A stretch of 64,000 bases of DNA from Meira nashicola (GCA_001600355.1 BCJU01000001.1:1881178-1945177); one strand, 5' to 3'. Counted from the first letter of the stretch, positions 29,255 through 41,500 are shown. Notes: generated by a model not told the origin, from the sequence alone. Numbers and translations are program-made.

Positions 29255-31792
29255 ATGATCAACAGTTTTGAGGGCTTCCTTAGAGCTCAGAACTTGACAC
29301 ATACAGTCCCGCTCAGCACAATCAAAGATGCACGTTTAGGTATCGATTTAGCACTCTATTTGCGTTCTCTATTGTCTTCGCCTGAGACATCAGAACCGTA
29401 CGTAGGTGCATTGGGAGGCAGTCCACTTGCACTCATTTCCCATATCGAAAATGATCTACATGTATTGGACAAAGCCAAAGTCAAGCCAGTCTTTGTCCTC
29501 GGCGGCATCTTGCCTTCTCGACGCGGGAAGCCAATCTTGGCAGATGATCCACGTACGGACCAAAGACGATTGGCTTGGGAATGCTATGAAAGAGGAGATG
29601 TTGATGGAACAATTCGTCATTTAGGCCGAAGTGGTTCAGTTCAAGTTCCAGATCTGGTTCGGGCTGTATTGCGTGCATTTAGACACAGAAATGTAGAATT
29701 CTTGGTTGCACCATATTTGGCCGAAGGTCAACTTGTCTATTTGGAACGCCATTCAAAGTCGTATGTCCATGCAATCTACGGAACTACCGAAACGTTTCTG
29801 TTCGATCGAGTTGACAAAGTCATTTTATCACTCAATTTGCGCAACACACCAGAGCCAACGTTTACCTTTGCATCAAAATCGGAAATCATGGGTGCTCTTC
29901 GTTGTAGCGAAGAAGAGTTCTTGGATATGGGTCTGTTACTCGGGTTCGAACACTGTCCAACGTTCCCGCCTCTAACGGACGGCACAATTCCCAACCCAAG
30001 CCCCAAGCCTCTGGCAAATGGAACCACAACTGCTCTCATCGGTTTGCCAAACCCGGTTCAAGCTCTGGAAACTGTTCGTCAACACCGATCCGGTTTTACG
30101 GCCTGTCAGATGTTTTCAGATCATGCCGGCTGTTTGAAGTTGAACTATGTGGAAGCATTCTGTCGAGCACGTTGCTTGATTAAATTTTGTCTTGTGATGA
30201 GTGCGGAAGAAGGGAGAGTTTTACCGCTTTCTTTAGCCACACCACCACCACCTATTCCAGGCGCATCTCTTAATGGCGGTCATGTGGCTCCTGGTGTGAA
30301 CGGAACAACACCACCAACAGCACCAACAACTGGTGGAGCCCCGATCTTGTCAACGAGTGATGTTCCTAGTGATCTGCATGAAATATTCAGTAATCGGCTA
30401 CCTGATGAACTTTTCTTGCACGTCTCACGCGGTCTTTTAAGTCCGTCCATCTTGAACAATCTCGTCAGTGGAACAGTTGTTGAGTTAGCACCTCTCGATG
30501 AGGGAGACTCAGAAGATTGGAGACAGTTTGTCAAATACACTTTGGTCGAGAGCCCTCAATCTCCGCGTTGTGTTGCGTTAGCTCTTCTATGTGACAGCTT
30601 GAATTCTTTCTGGTCTTCCCGCAAGATATTCGCACATTATCATTTCGAAAAAGGACAAACGGGACACAACATCGCTATTGAGTCCAACAACACACAAACA
30701 CTCGTAAAAAGGGTTGATCAATGGAACGTGAATTTCCTTTACATTGAAGAGGAATTGCGCAGACAAGTGAGCAGTACGATTGATATTGCACTTTGCTTAG
30801 GTGCCACAGGTAGAGCTGACCAGGCCGAACAAACAAAGACTCCAAGACCAGATGCGAAAAAGGATGACCAGAAGTCAGGATCATCCACAGCAAAAAAGGT
30901 AAAGCCAGCTACTGCTACCGTACTGGAGAAGAAAGATGAGATTGTTGCAAATGTCATTTGGCGCTTTTTAGAGATGCGAGGATTCCTGAATTACGACCAT
31001 CTACATACACCTTATGCTCGTGCTTTGCACCTTTCGATTCGAAGTTCCCGATTGAACGATAAATTTCAAGAGCCTTTATATCTGGCTCTTGAATTGATCC
31101 GAGCAAATGTTTTGCATGATCAACCTTACAAATCTCATTTAACCAAAGAACCAATTATCAAAAGTGGAGGGCCTACATGGGGAGATTTGGACAGTACAGA
31201 TGCCGAAGAAAGAGAGATTGTACAAAAGAGCCGAAAACATCTCTTATTGATCATGCGATCATTGTCGATCCTACCTATGAACTACAAGACCCAAGCATGG
31301 AAGGCACCATTAAGCAGAGAACTTCTGCAATTCAACAGTTTCTTGAAAGCATTATCGAAGAATTTGCGAAGTTTGGTAGAAGTGATCGCTTCTACTATGC
31401 TATTGAAAGGCGGAACATATATCAAACGTGATCGGGATGATTACTTGGATATCTCACTAAGCTTGCCGTTCCAAACGGTTACTTCAACAGGATTGGGAAT
31501 CGTGGTAAAGTGTTATCTGGAAGCACTGTTGACATTCAACAATGGCGTGGTGGAAGCGGGCAAAGAGGATGATGCAGATGTAGTAGAAGCGCGGGAAGCA
31601 GTTTTGGGTATGTTGGAAACTTCCTTTTCTAACATCAAAGATGTTCGTGGAGAGATTGCCAGAGGTTTCCGATTCTGGTCAGCAATTATTCAAGCTATCA
31701 ATATTTTGGAAAAGGAGAAATCTATCAGTGCAGATCTAGTTCAACAATTCAAGAAAGCTGATACTTGGTTAGCTCCTATGACCAAGATCTAA
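29255..31792 (+). CDS. MKT1: Mkt1-like post-transcriptional regulator (XPG-fold)
   Basis: An 845-residue cytoplasmic protein related to the XPG/Rad2 nuclease fold. In yeast, Mkt1 binds Pbp1 and controls the stability or translation of specific mRNAs, including mitochondrial and mating-type functions. The N-terminal XPG_N-like part starts MINSFEGFLRAQNL and continues with RLGIDLALYLRSLL and KPVFVLGGI. An XPG_I-like part follows (FRHRNVEFLVAPYLAEGQLVYLE). The C-terminal half (about 340-840) corresponds to the Mkt1-specific N and C domains, including YKTQAWKAPLSRELLQF. A Pro/Gly/Thr-rich linker lies at about 330-365. The open frame begins at a TTG at 29228, so the ATG at 29255 is taken as the start. 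No intron. Confidence 0.9.
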   Translation: MINSFEGFLRAQNLTHTVPLSTIKDARLGIDLALYLRSLLSSPETSEPYVGALGGSPLALISHIENDLHVLDKAKVKPVFVLGGILPSRRGKPILADDPRTDQRRLAWECYERGDVDGTIRHLGRSGSVQVPDLVRAVLRAFRHRNVEFLVAPYLAEGQLVYLERHSKSYVHAIYGTTETFLFDRVDKVILSLNLRNTPEPTFTFASKSEIMGALRCSEEEFLDMGLLLGFEHCPTFPPLTDGTIPNPSPKPLANGTTTALIGLPNPVQALETVRQHRSGFTACQMFSDHAGCLKLNYVEAFCRARCLIKFCLVMSAEEGRVLPLSLATPPPPIPGASLNGGHVAPGVNGTTPPTAPTTGGAPILSTSDVPSDLHEIFSNRLPDELFLHVSRGLLSPSILNNLVSGTVVELAPLDEGDSEDWRQFVKYTLVESPQSPRCVALALLCDSLNSFWSSRKIFAHYHFEKGQTGHNIAIESNNTQTLVKRVDQWNVNFLYIEEELRRQVSSTIDIALCLGATGRADQAEQTKTPRPDAKKDDQKSGSSTAKKVKPATATVLEKKDEIVANVIWRFLEMRGFLNYDHLHTPYARALHLSIRSSRLNDKFQEPLYLALELIRANVLHDQPYKSHLTKEPIIKSGGPTWGDLDSTDAEEREIVQKSRKHLLLIMRSLSILPMNYKTQAWKAPLSRELLQFNSFLKALSKNLRSLVEVIASTMLLKGGTYIKRDRDDYLDISLSLPFQTVTSTGLGIVVKCYLEALLTFNNGVVEAGKEDDADVVEAREAVLGMLETSFSNIKDVRGEIARGFRFWSAIIQAINILEKEKSISADLVQQFKKADTWLAPMTKI

Positions 31793-32198
31793 GATTGAGA
31801 TAACAAGATCTACAGGTTTCACCTATGTATAATACTCAAAAGATGGAGAAAGGAGATAAGAACGCATGTACATGTACAAATGCATCGATAAAGAAAATGA
31901 GAATCTTATTTCTATAGATATATGACTGAAATCTACTTCTCGCATTCGGAAACACAAGGTTTAAGAATAGAATACATTGACCAAAACAGTGTACGTGTGT
32001 TTAAGTGATATTGTATACATAACATGGAGGCCAATTGTCCAATTTCTAGATTTCGGACAATGCTGCGCTGCAACATGAGAAGAAGAAGTTTTATACAGAT
32101 GAGGTAAGAATTTAAGGAGGATAAGGATGTCTTGGAAGGTTTCACATGATGAGTGAAATTGAGTAGCAAGTTAAATGTCTATTCGAAGACAATCTCCC
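31793..32198. other. convergent intergenic region, MKT1 / RA-PH gene
   Basis: About 400 bases between converging stop codons, AT-rich, with only 3'-flank character. No gene or structured element seen. Confidence 0.4.
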
Positions 32199-35100
32199 TT
32201 ATTGATGTTGATTGTTTTGTTGACTTTTCTCAGCCACAACGCCAATCAGAGGTCGACCAAGAGAACGTTGAAGTCTTTCCATTTCACGTATTTCCTCGAA
32301 TCTACGCTTTTGCTCTTCATCTGTGGGAAATTGGCTAGATCCACCAGTAAATCTTTCATTTTGACCGGGGACTGGCTTGCGGTGTGAAGCGCTGCTACTA
32401 CGTGGCGGTGGATTCATATTCGATTCGTGTTCCTGTTGATTGTTACCTTGATTGATCTCATTGTTGTTCAACAAGGAACCACGTTCAAAAATTTCCGTAC
32501 TAAAGTTCACCAATGGACGTTGTGGAACGACTGGAGGAGCAGGCATGCCGGCAGATTGAAGTTTGGGAGGGTTTTCATTGAGCACTTCTTTCATTTGAGG
32601 CATTCTTGTATGCTGAACAAAAAGGTGCGGTTTTTCAGACTTCATCTGGAATGTTCTTGCACGATTGATAGCGGTGATCCAATGTCTTGCTGCTCGTGTA
32701 TCACTCAAGCAGAAATATATGACCAATTCATCTTGCGTTTTGGTCAAACATTTCAATGCAAAGGCGTTCTTTTTTGGTGCTTTTGCAATCCAAGGTTCAC
32801 CTTCGATCGGAATAAAGACGTCATAAATAGATAAATCGCACATTTTCACTTCTTCCCGACCTTTTTCCGATTTAGCTTGGAAAAGTGCTTGATCGCGTAA
32901 TTCAACCCATCTCTTATTCCATCCTTTTTTACGTACAGTCTCTTGCACGTAAAGCCAACCTGCTAAAGCTGGAGATGTTTTTGGCAAGGCTTGGATGCTC
33001 AAATAAGGTGCTAGATCAGATCTTCGAACGGTAAAGTGATCGAGTGCAGGATTAAATTGACTTTCGATCACATCATTCACCCTTTCATATTCTCGCAAAG
33101 GTCTCTCGATTCCGAATTCCGGACTTACGTCAAAGATTGCCCAGCCACCAATTCTGCTATCGAGTGGCATCACATCTGCTCTCATCAAAGCTCTGACCAG
33201 ATCTCGTGCTGTGGCTGAATGATTCTCTTTGATGGTGTGCTGTTTGATACCCGAAGAATCCGATAATTTGATTCGATACTCAGTCATCTGCTTGTTACTC
33301 GAAGTAGAATCTTGTTGTTGTTGTGGAAGCTCTCGTTTCGGAAGTGCTTCTGTTTCCTGATTCTTTAACGGTAGATTTTGATGGACTCTTTCAATGGGAC
33401 GTTCAAGCGATGTGACAATCGGTGAATCGGATGAAGCATGAGCGCTGCTTGTCGGCATAGCAAGATTTTCTGGAAAGTTCATTGCAACTGGTCGCATTCT
33501 CGACCGATTTTGACTACGCAAACGAACAGTTTGAGCAAAGTCAGAAATGACTGTAGAATGAGCGCCAGCTGGTTGTGAATTCTTTGCAAAATTTTCATCT
33601 TCGCTTTGCTTTGCGCTTGAACGCATCTCAGAGGCTGTATACATTGTTGCACCATCCGAAGAAGGTTGGAAAGTGCTTGAAGCCGGTGAGAATTTTTGTT
33701 GCACCTTACGCGGATTCGGCAAAGGCTGGGGTAAAGGTTTGTCACTTTGAGGGAGTCTAGAAGAAGAATTCATAGAATGAGATCGCTGCACAATGAGCAA
33801 ACGATCGGTCAATGCTGTTGCATCAAGCGTATTACCCAACTTGCTCGAAGGCACTTCAATCTTGCCAGATTTGTATGGAACATGTTTGCCCTTTACCTTC
33901 ATTGCACCGGTCGTTTGGCTTCGTTGCAGCTTCTTTAAAATTTCCGTTGGATTGCGAATTTGTTGGCCGAGTGGAACATCATCTGTAGATGCAGTGCTTG
34001 CGAATTTACCCGATGAACCGGCAATAAGTCGTGGATCAATATGCGATGATTCATCTTCAGAAATTCCATAACTATCTTCAGAATCTGTGCTGACATCGGA
34101 AATCACTTCTTGCTTGAGATATTGACCGCTTCTACCTTTATTGTAATCGTCATCACTTGAGAGATCATCTCGACCTTGTTTCCCATTGCTTCCAATCATT
34201 GCTCGCCCTCTACCTGCTGAATTATCAATTTGCTTGCTAGTTTCGTGCTCGCTGGATCCGTAATCATCTGTATTAGATGCAGATGAAGAAGTTCCAGATT
34301 CGCCTGCATCTTGAAGAGTCATTTCCAACAAAGCAGGTCCAAGAGCAGCATGAAATGCTTCTTGAGGATATTTCGACTGCCATTCCCTTCCCAAATCGGT
34401 CAAGGAAGGATATCGTGGGCGAGAGGAAGGAGCATTTGCACGTATACGCCTTTTTGTTTGTTTTCGTTTCACAGATAACCAATCCTTGTGTGCAGCAGAG
34501 GAAACAGAAGGAGAAGAAGTAGAATTCACCAAAGCTTGCCCCATTGCAAAAAGACCTTCATCTTCGTCAGTTGGACGACGATGAGTGCTGAATCGTGTTT
34601 TAACACGATCGGGAGAATCATGTGCATGGGATGAATTGCTCAAAGATGCATATGCAATTCTCGGTGTCTCATCTGGAGAAATTGTTGTACGTCCGTGCGC
34701 TTCTTCCAAATTATCTTTGGAAGCGGTTGGCGGGAAAAAAGGCACTGGAGGTGGTAATGCAGAGTGAGGTACGCCATTCATCATTGTTCGAAGAGCAGCA
34801 TTGCGAGCGTCAAATGATGTTCTTTCTCCCGAACTCAAAGTCATTGATCTTTGTCGACTTCCGTGTTTTGATACCTTTTGGGGTTGCTTTTGCTCATACT
34901 GCAATCTAGCGGAAGTGACTGCAGCAATGTGCTTTTCAAATCGTTCTCCTACATCGCTTGAGAGTGGTTTATTGTCCATTCCAAAATCAACCGTGCTCCC
35001 GACTTGAATTCCGAGACCGTGAGGTCCGAATCTATCAACTGCGGGTGATGGAACTGATGAATCATTCGAGCCTGTGCTAGTTGCCCGATGAGATGATGCG

Positions 35101-38100
35101 CTTGTCGCAAGACTTGCATCGGATGGACGTGGAGTGAGCTGATTTGGCTTCCTCGTACCACTATTATTCAAAGAAGAAAATCGGTCGCGAAGAAGAGGCG
35201 TGCTAGCTTGGCGTTGTAGATGACGTAAAGATCCGTTGGATTCTACTGCATTTTGACCTGGCCAAGCTCGATTGTCCACTCGTGAAGAGCTGATCGGGCT
35301 GCTAACGATTGGACTGGATGGAACATTAGATGCATTTGATCGAATACTTGTTGCCAGAGATAAGCGAGGTTGTAGCACGCTAGGAAAAGGAAATTCTTTC
35401 ATTTCTCCTTTACCAAGAGCGGGTGAATCGAAAGCTAAAATCATTGGGGATGATTGATTGCTCACATCTGAAGCAAGAGCTGGTATACTCTTTTTCCTCA
35501 AACCTAATCCAGAAAATAGACTTGACTTTTTCGAGGGCGCCAAGGAGCTTGAAGTGGAATTTTGCGTATTTCGTCTTGAAGACAGTGAAGAAGGTATTGC
35601 GCTACTACTTTGGCTTCCTTTCTTTGATCGACCTCCGATCGACTTGCGACCTCCGCTCGATTTCCGATCATCTTCATCCTCAGATCCTGAACTCCATCTG
35701 GATGTTCCATATTGCTCATCGTCTTGTCGTGGTTTGAAGGGATTCATTGGCGCATTCGGCACAAGCGGAGACAAGTTTGTGGATGAAGTGGAAGGAACAA
35801 GGTATCCGAAAGAAGGTACTGCTGGCACAATTGACGGTTTACTCTTATGTTGCCTAATAGGGGCCTGTCCGGGAAACTGTTCGGCCATTCTTCTAGTATT
35901 CGTTGGCGAAACATTCGCATGGGATCGATCATTTTGATACATCGTATTTGCACCAATGTCCACAGAAGGACTTGATCCACGCCTTGGGCCCAATTGTGCC
36001 TGATTGGAGATTCTTTTGGCATTGCGCATAATTGGGGAAGTGCTTTTGCTTTTATTTACGCTCACGCCTTCTCCTGGAATTATCGGCAGCGGAATTGCGG
36101 GAGGAGGGCCAAGTGGCTTCTGAGGCAACTCTGCTTTGATTGGTTGATCGTGAGATGCTTTTCGAACAGGTTCCTTTACCGTTTCAAATATTCCACGATT
36201 GAAGTTCAAAAGCGGTTCTGGAGAGGGCGGCCTATTAGATATGAAGGAGGAATCAGTTGAATCTTGCATATCCGATCTCGCTTCTTTTGGATCGATGATG
36301 TTGTCAAATTCAAATGCATTTCCAACTTCTGAAGAGCGTACCGAAGTAGACTCAATCTGACTGACAATGCTGGTTGAATCCTCATCGACGGTTGCGTTTG
36401 ATCCGATCTTTGCTCCCAAACTGGGTGACTTCACCATTGTTTTCTCTACGCCGCTGCTAGGCGTCATTTTTACTTCATTTGGCCCTTTCCATTTCTCATC
36501 CACTGAAGATGAGCTCTCTTCTCCGAATAAATCGTGCATATGTTTCTTCACACGACTGACCGCTCTTACCAATGTTTCATGATCTTCGGCCGTATGCGTT
36601 GATGTTTCGTATGGCATGGTAGGATGAGAGCTAGATGCTGAAAGAGGCACAGCAGGACTTTGAAGAGGTGTTGAAAAATGGTCGCCTACGGCACTGTTTG
36701 GAGTGTGAACTGCTGATAGATAAGAAGCACTTGGAGGCATCAAACCCGAACTATTTCTAGAAGAGGGCTTATGCGACTGATTAATCGCCAAATTGTCATC
36801 TTCGGTATTGACAGTGACGAAAGATTGGTTTGACGCTACTTTGTAAGATGGTTTACCTGACATCGAAAGTGCCGAATTCGGTTGCGATTGGCCTCCAGAG
36901 CTATGGCTATAGACTGATGGCGATGAAGGTCCTAGAATAAGTGGTGCTGGAGGTTTCCTTCGACGAGAGCCGCTCGAAAGAGATTGAGCAAAAGAAGGGG
37001 TTTGAGAACCTGGCCCTTCTACGGATTTCAAAAGAGATTTTCTTAATGGAGTGTATTCTTGTGAAACTTCTGCTTTCACATCTTGCAGATGTTTTCCTTC
37101 TTCCTCTTCCGTCATCGAACTCATCGATTGATCGCCAAAAAGCATCGTTTTCAAATCATCCATGGATCGCGAAAGTCTTTGAGATGATTCTGATAGCAAT
37201 AAAGAAGAATGCGATTGCCTATTGGATAAGCCCTCATCTAGCGTCAATGCGTCCACATTCGCTGATATTCTTGATGTGATATTATCGTTTTTCATCTCAT
37301 CAGATTCATTTGAGAATTGGTCTTGTTTTGCACTTATTGTTGATGCTGATGCAGCACTACTTGGAGCGGCGAAAGAGGCGAATTGATTTTGAACTGCAAC
37401 TGGAGAAAATGCCGGTCCATGACGAACAGGGATTCGACTGCTGGAAGGCACACTTGCAGATTGCGGCGCCGTGACGCTCGTGTATGCGGCTCCGTTTGAC
37501 GAAACCGGAATTCTAGAAGGAGGAAAGCCAGAAGCAAAATTATGCATTCTAGTAGAAGATGGAGGTCCAATCGAAGCGGCTAATTTCAATTCACGAGGAG
37601 CATGACCTGAAGTAGTTTGATTATTTGCATTATTAGGCAAAGGCATTGCCCTCTGATGCGAAGTACCAGGAGAAGAGGTCATAATTGGAGGCAGAATATC
37701 TCTTGCGATGATGCGCGAAGATCGACGGTTGATGACTTCATTTGCATTTGCATTTTGAACTCCGCGAATTCCAAGCCCTTCTAGCGCTCGGTATGATGAT
37801 TTGTCATTCGGAGTTGACGAATTCATTGCAATTGTTGCAGCTGAAGAAGAGTTTGCCGAAACGGATGAATGTATAGATGAATTTCCTTGACCGCTTGCTT
37901 CTGAATCCAAAGTGCCCTTTCTCGATCGTAAAAGTGTCAACTCCCGTGGTTTCCATATGCTTGGTGTTGCAGGTGTAACTGGACCAGGTGAATCCACTTC
38001 TGAAGAAAAGGATCGATTCCCGTCACTTGCCTCATTGCCATCGCTTTCACTCATGTTTGTTGGCTGTGCTCTATCGGCATTTGAGTTTTTGACTGCGATT

Positions 38101-38501
38101 GATCTCATGAAATTTGACCTTGCTTCATCATAATTCGATCGATTTGCTCCTTCGTTATAGAAATTTGTTCTAGGAAAAGGTGATCGATCAAAGTTGCTAT
38201 TGGAAACGTAAGGTGAACTACTGGCTCCAAAGGATGTGGGCGGAGAAGAGGATGAAGATAAAGTGTAATCATTCTCTTCTTCAAATCCTACTCCGACATC
38301 TTCTGCATCAAAATATGCTGACATTGGCGTTGGCGGAAGGGCAGCAAGTGTTTGCGAATGAGAGGGATAATGCAAAGATCCTTTCAGGGAATGATCAAAA
38401 GTCGTTTTGTACGGCGAATCAGCCGGAGAAGCTGGGTCCACTTTTAAAATATGTTGCGATCTGATCGCAGTAGGTGATTCATCTTCAATTTGTTGATCCA
38501 T
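32199..38501 (-). CDS. very large RA-PH domain protein
   Basis: A 2100-residue intron-less protein, probably a cortical or membrane-associated signalling adaptor. About 1730 residues are low-complexity, Ser/Pro/Asn-rich and basic in patches. Near the C-terminus lies a Ras-association-like domain at about 1739-1830 (TEYRIKLSDSSG to DHFTVRRSDL). A pleckstrin homology domain follows at about 1845-1950 (GWLYVQETVRKKGWNKRWVELRDQALF through ARHWITAINRAR). The RA-PH tandem resembles Grb7/MRL-type adaptors and fungal proteins that link Ras- or Rho-type GTPases to the membrane. The last 130 residues are disordered and Gln/Asn-rich. The ATG at 38501 opens the frame. The domain call is firm; the partner GTPase is unknown. 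Confidence 0.88.
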   Translation of the reverse strand: MDQQIEDESPTAIRSQHILKVDPASPADSPYKTTFDHSLKGSLHYPSHSQTLAALPPTPMSAYFDAEDVGVGFEEENDYTLSSSSSPPTSFGASSSPYVSNSNFDRSPFPRTNFYNEGANRSNYDEARSNFMRSIAVKNSNADRAQPTNMSESDGNEASDGNRSFSSEVDSPGPVTPATPSIWKPRELTLLRSRKGTLDSEASGQGNSSIHSSVSANSSSAATIAMNSSTPNDKSSYRALEGLGIRGVQNANANEVINRRSSRIIARDILPPIMTSSPGTSHQRAMPLPNNANNQTTSGHAPRELKLAASIGPPSSTRMHNFASGFPPSRIPVSSNGAAYTSVTAPQSASVPSSSRIPVRHGPAFSPVAVQNQFASFAAPSSAASASTISAKQDQFSNESDEMKNDNITSRISANVDALTLDEGLSNRQSHSSLLLSESSQRLSRSMDDLKTMLFGDQSMSSMTEEEEGKHLQDVKAEVSQEYTPLRKSLLKSVEGPGSQTPSFAQSLSSGSRRRKPPAPLILGPSSPSVYSHSSGGQSQPNSALSMSGKPSYKVASNQSFVTVNTEDDNLAINQSHKPSSRNSSGLMPPSASYLSAVHTPNSAVGDHFSTPLQSPAVPLSASSSHPTMPYETSTHTAEDHETLVRAVSRVKKHMHDLFGEESSSSVDEKWKGPNEVKMTPSSGVEKTMVKSPSLGAKIGSNATVDEDSTSIVSQIESTSVRSSEVGNAFEFDNIIDPKEARSDMQDSTDSSFISNRPPSPEPLLNFNRGIFETVKEPVRKASHDQPIKAELPQKPLGPPPAIPLPIIPGEGVSVNKSKSTSPIMRNAKRISNQAQLGPRRGSSPSVDIGANTMYQNDRSHANVSPTNTRRMAEQFPGQAPIRQHKSKPSIVPAVPSFGYLVPSTSSTNLSPLVPNAPMNPFKPRQDDEQYGTSRWSSGSEDEDDRKSSGGRKSIGGRSKKGSQSSSAIPSSLSSRRNTQNSTSSSLAPSKKSSLFSGLGLRKKSIPALASDVSNQSSPMILAFDSPALGKGEMKEFPFPSVLQPRLSLATSIRSNASNVPSSPIVSSPISSSRVDNRAWPGQNAVESNGSLRHLQRQASTPLLRDRFSSLNNSGTRKPNQLTPRPSDASLATSASSHRATSTGSNDSSVPSPAVDRFGPHGLGIQVGSTVDFGMDNKPLSSDVGERFEKHIAAVTSARLQYEQKQPQKVSKHGSRQRSMTLSSGERTSFDARNAALRTMMNGVPHSALPPPVPFFPPTASKDNLEEAHGRTTISPDETPRIAYASLSNSSHAHDSPDRVKTRFSTHRRPTDEDEGLFAMGQALVNSTSSPSVSSAAHKDWLSVKRKQTKRRIRANAPSSRPRYPSLTDLGREWQSKYPQEAFHAALGPALLEMTLQDAGESGTSSSASNTDDYGSSEHETSKQIDNSAGRGRAMIGSNGKQGRDDLSSDDDYNKGRSGQYLKQEVISDVSTDSEDSYGISEDESSHIDPRLIAGSSGKFASTASTDDVPLGQQIRNPTEILKKLQRSQTTGAMKVKGKHVPYKSGKIEVPSSKLGNTLDATALTDRLLIVQRSHSMNSSSRLPQSDKPLPQPLPNPRKVQQKFSPASSTFQPSSDGATMYTASEMRSSAKQSEDENFAKNSQPAGAHSTVISDFAQTVRLRSQNRSRMRPVAMNFPENLAMPTSSAHASSDSPIVTSLERPIERVHQNLPLKNQETEALPKRELPQQQQDSTSSNKQMTEYRIKLSDSSGIKQHTIKENHSATARDLVRALMRADVMPLDSRIGGWAIFDVSPEFGIERPLREYERVNDVIESQFNPALDHFTVRRSDLAPYLSIQALPKTSPALAGWLYVQETVRKKGWNKRWVELRDQALFQAKSEKGREEVKMCDLSIYDVFIPIEGEPWIAKAPKKNAFALKCLTKTQDELVIYFCLSDTRAARHWITAINRARTFQMKSEKPHLFVQHTRMPQMKEVLNENPPKLQSAGMPAPPVVPQRPLVNFSTEIFERGSLLNNNEINQGNNQQEHESNMNPPPRSSSASHRKPVPGQNERFTGGSSQFPTDEEQKRRFEEIREMERLQRSLGRPLIGVVAEKSQQNNQHQ

Positions 38502-41500
38502 TTCTTCCGATTAGCTGATGGTGCCGTTATGCCGCAAAGGGCGTTGCAAGGTGCAAAATTTGGCTAATTGGAAAAAGTCCGAATATGAGTATGACCATGC
38601 AGGTACCGTTTCTTTTTTTATTTTGTGAATCCGACCATATATTGTACTGAAAAGGTTGATTGGTAGCAACTTCTTCTTTGTTAATGAAGTGATAGAAGCT
38701 TGTTGGAATTCTGGTAGATGATCGTCAATCTCAGATCTTGAATGATGGCAATGCAGAGATGATCACATGTGTATAATAACGCATACATTCTACAATTCGG
38801 GTTGCCTTTCTGCCGCTTCTCTTTTACAGTGATCAAAAACTTGGCCGCTGCTGCTGCTGCTTGTTTGCTCTTTTTTTAGCGTCAAAGTTGGAATATTGAT
38901 GTCTAAACTTTCACTACATGTCAACCCATTCATTTCGCGCGGGCATACGCTCACTCTACATAGACTAATCATCAAAGAATAAAATGCACAAGTCCGCCCA
39001 AGGCGGGGCCGTTCTTCTCGATAATTTCAATTGGTGAATGCGGTGGGCAAAGACGCGCAGCGGAGCGGTGGTCCCCCCTTTCCTACCGAATGCAATGCAA
39101 AAAAGGGCAGTATTGAAGTGTCATCATAATGCTACACAAATAGTCTACATCCCTTCTGGCAGGAAGGCCGCAAGCTAAGCAAGCTTAATCATTTCGCGTA
39201 AATTGAAGGAGAAGATGTTCATCTTGCCCCTGTTTCAAGAAGAATACGAAAAAAAGAGATCATCGATTAATAAAATTTCGACATTATATTTTTGAGCATC
39301 TAAGACATAGTTCTTCTCAAATCCGTTGTTCTATCTTCTAAGTGAAGGATTACCATAGCACAAAATCTTCACACTTTATTCGTGGCGTGCAGACTAAAAT
39401 ACGCTAATGATCTTCGATTAACTTCCGATTTTTGGCACTTTAACAGTCGTGTAGGAGTGGGGTGTTTTGTTTCATTAGCGTCGAATTTTGTATTTTTAAA
39501 CAATAATCTCCTATGCAAACGCATAACGCGAAAAATTGCAGAACAAAAGGATTGGCGAATTGAGACTAAAATAGAGAAGTAGTGTCATGCCATGGGAAGA
39601 ATGGTACTCATTGAGAGAGTATGCACAAACGCTGTCATTAATATGCGTCTTTAGATTGTTTTTTCCCAATAATTGCCGAAAGATTACGATGCAACTTTTA
39701 AAACTTTTTTCCCAGCCCTTTCAAAAATATATCATAAGTTCATTGTTAGTACCGAGTGGAGGAGGACAAACGGATTTTTGGGAACCAATAGCTCGGCGAT
39801 TGGGATCGGCGCACGTCAAATTGAGATTCTGCATCAATTGATCGAATGCAATCAAGATGAACAATGAAACGTTAGAAGAATCATCTTTTTACCGGATCAT
39901 GCACTATAACTGAACGGAAGCCGTTCTTGTCATTGATGTTCTTTAAGCAATTAAAATTGATTAATTGCGTAATTGAATGGCGAAGTTTATCCGAAATGAA
40001 AGTTGGTATCTGATATAAATAAAATATAGTATTAAGGCAGGAATGGATGGAAACTCGCGTTTTTAAAGCGTTCGGAAACGAGGAAAGTGAAGCGAAGCAT
40101 GTTTCGCATATACCTCTGGATAATTTTTCCGCAGGAGTAATCTCACCTTAAGCTTGCATGGACTGCACCTTATTCATGCTAAAGAGAAAATTGTCCCTTG
40201 AATAAAATCTGCACGTGTTAGATTTCAATCCTTGCAAGACAGGTGATCAGAATATGTGAATTGATAGATGATGTGATGGATGTATGTACAATACAAATCT
40301 TTGTTTACGCTAGCGTGGTTTTTAAGCTGTACGTTGGCTCACCCTACATGAATTATGCGCGCTAATATGATCTGGGTGGGGTGTAGGGTTATACATATAC
40401 CAAAAACGATTACTCGCATAAAATGTTAAGCTCACATGATTGTTTATTATTCTCGGAACGGTTGTTTCGGTTGATGATAAAATAAGCCAAAGCAAAAAAA
40501 AAAAAGAATCAGGTTATTATGTAAATGTAGAATGCGTGCCACACACTAGTAAAAATTAGTAGCCGGACCTTAAGCAGAAACAAACAAATATACATATAGC
40601 TTAAACATAAATGTTGTTATAAAATACGTTCACTGTACGTTAACAGTATATCTAAAAGGAGAACCATACATATGTACAACGGAATTATTACTCCCTACCG
40701 AATAAGATGCACATAGAAAATTGACCCTGGCTCGATTAAGCTTGATATTGTTCACTTTGCTATTGTTAAGCCATAATAGGTAAGCAAATCTTCCCGACAA
40801 AGCAGATCTGATTTTATGTCCCACGCCATAATCCGAGAATCTGCAATAGATGTGGCTCCATTATATGTAGAATATCATCTTACCACGGCACTTCATTTTA
40901 TATACTCACACTTTTTGTGCCACCATTTTGAGAATGGCAAAATTGGTTGCTTCTATAAGTAAATATTTCAACATTCGTCCTTGTTTCACTTTTGAATATG
41001 TATATGATATTATAGAATAAATTCCAGACGGCATACATACTTTTTATCACCTCCATGGAACACCTCCACTCTACATTCCTGTCAGGGCCAAGCATTCGAT
41101 GGATCTCTTTAGTGTGTTTAGTACATGTGTATCTTTAAATAAACAGATTGGATTATGGCATTCATAGACGCCGCTCTTTATTTTTTCGATTGAGTAATAT
41201 CGCCGTTTTGCTGCAACCTGCTCCCTTCTCGGCAGGCATTCGCACTGAAGTATGTGCATATATGCATACACTCTATATATGTAACACACTTTTCAAGAGA
41301 AAGCATATCCGATGTGCCTGATACATACTATGTACGCTTTTTCATCTATCCGTTTTCGCTTCAGCGTCGGCGACCAAGCATGCCTTTAAACTCGAATCGG
41401 TCCTCTTTGTTAGGATCTACAGACAACCCCTGCAGATGTTATGGAACCCAAAAATGGATCACGCTAAAGGAAAATATACTTTTTTGACTTGTTAGCGTCT

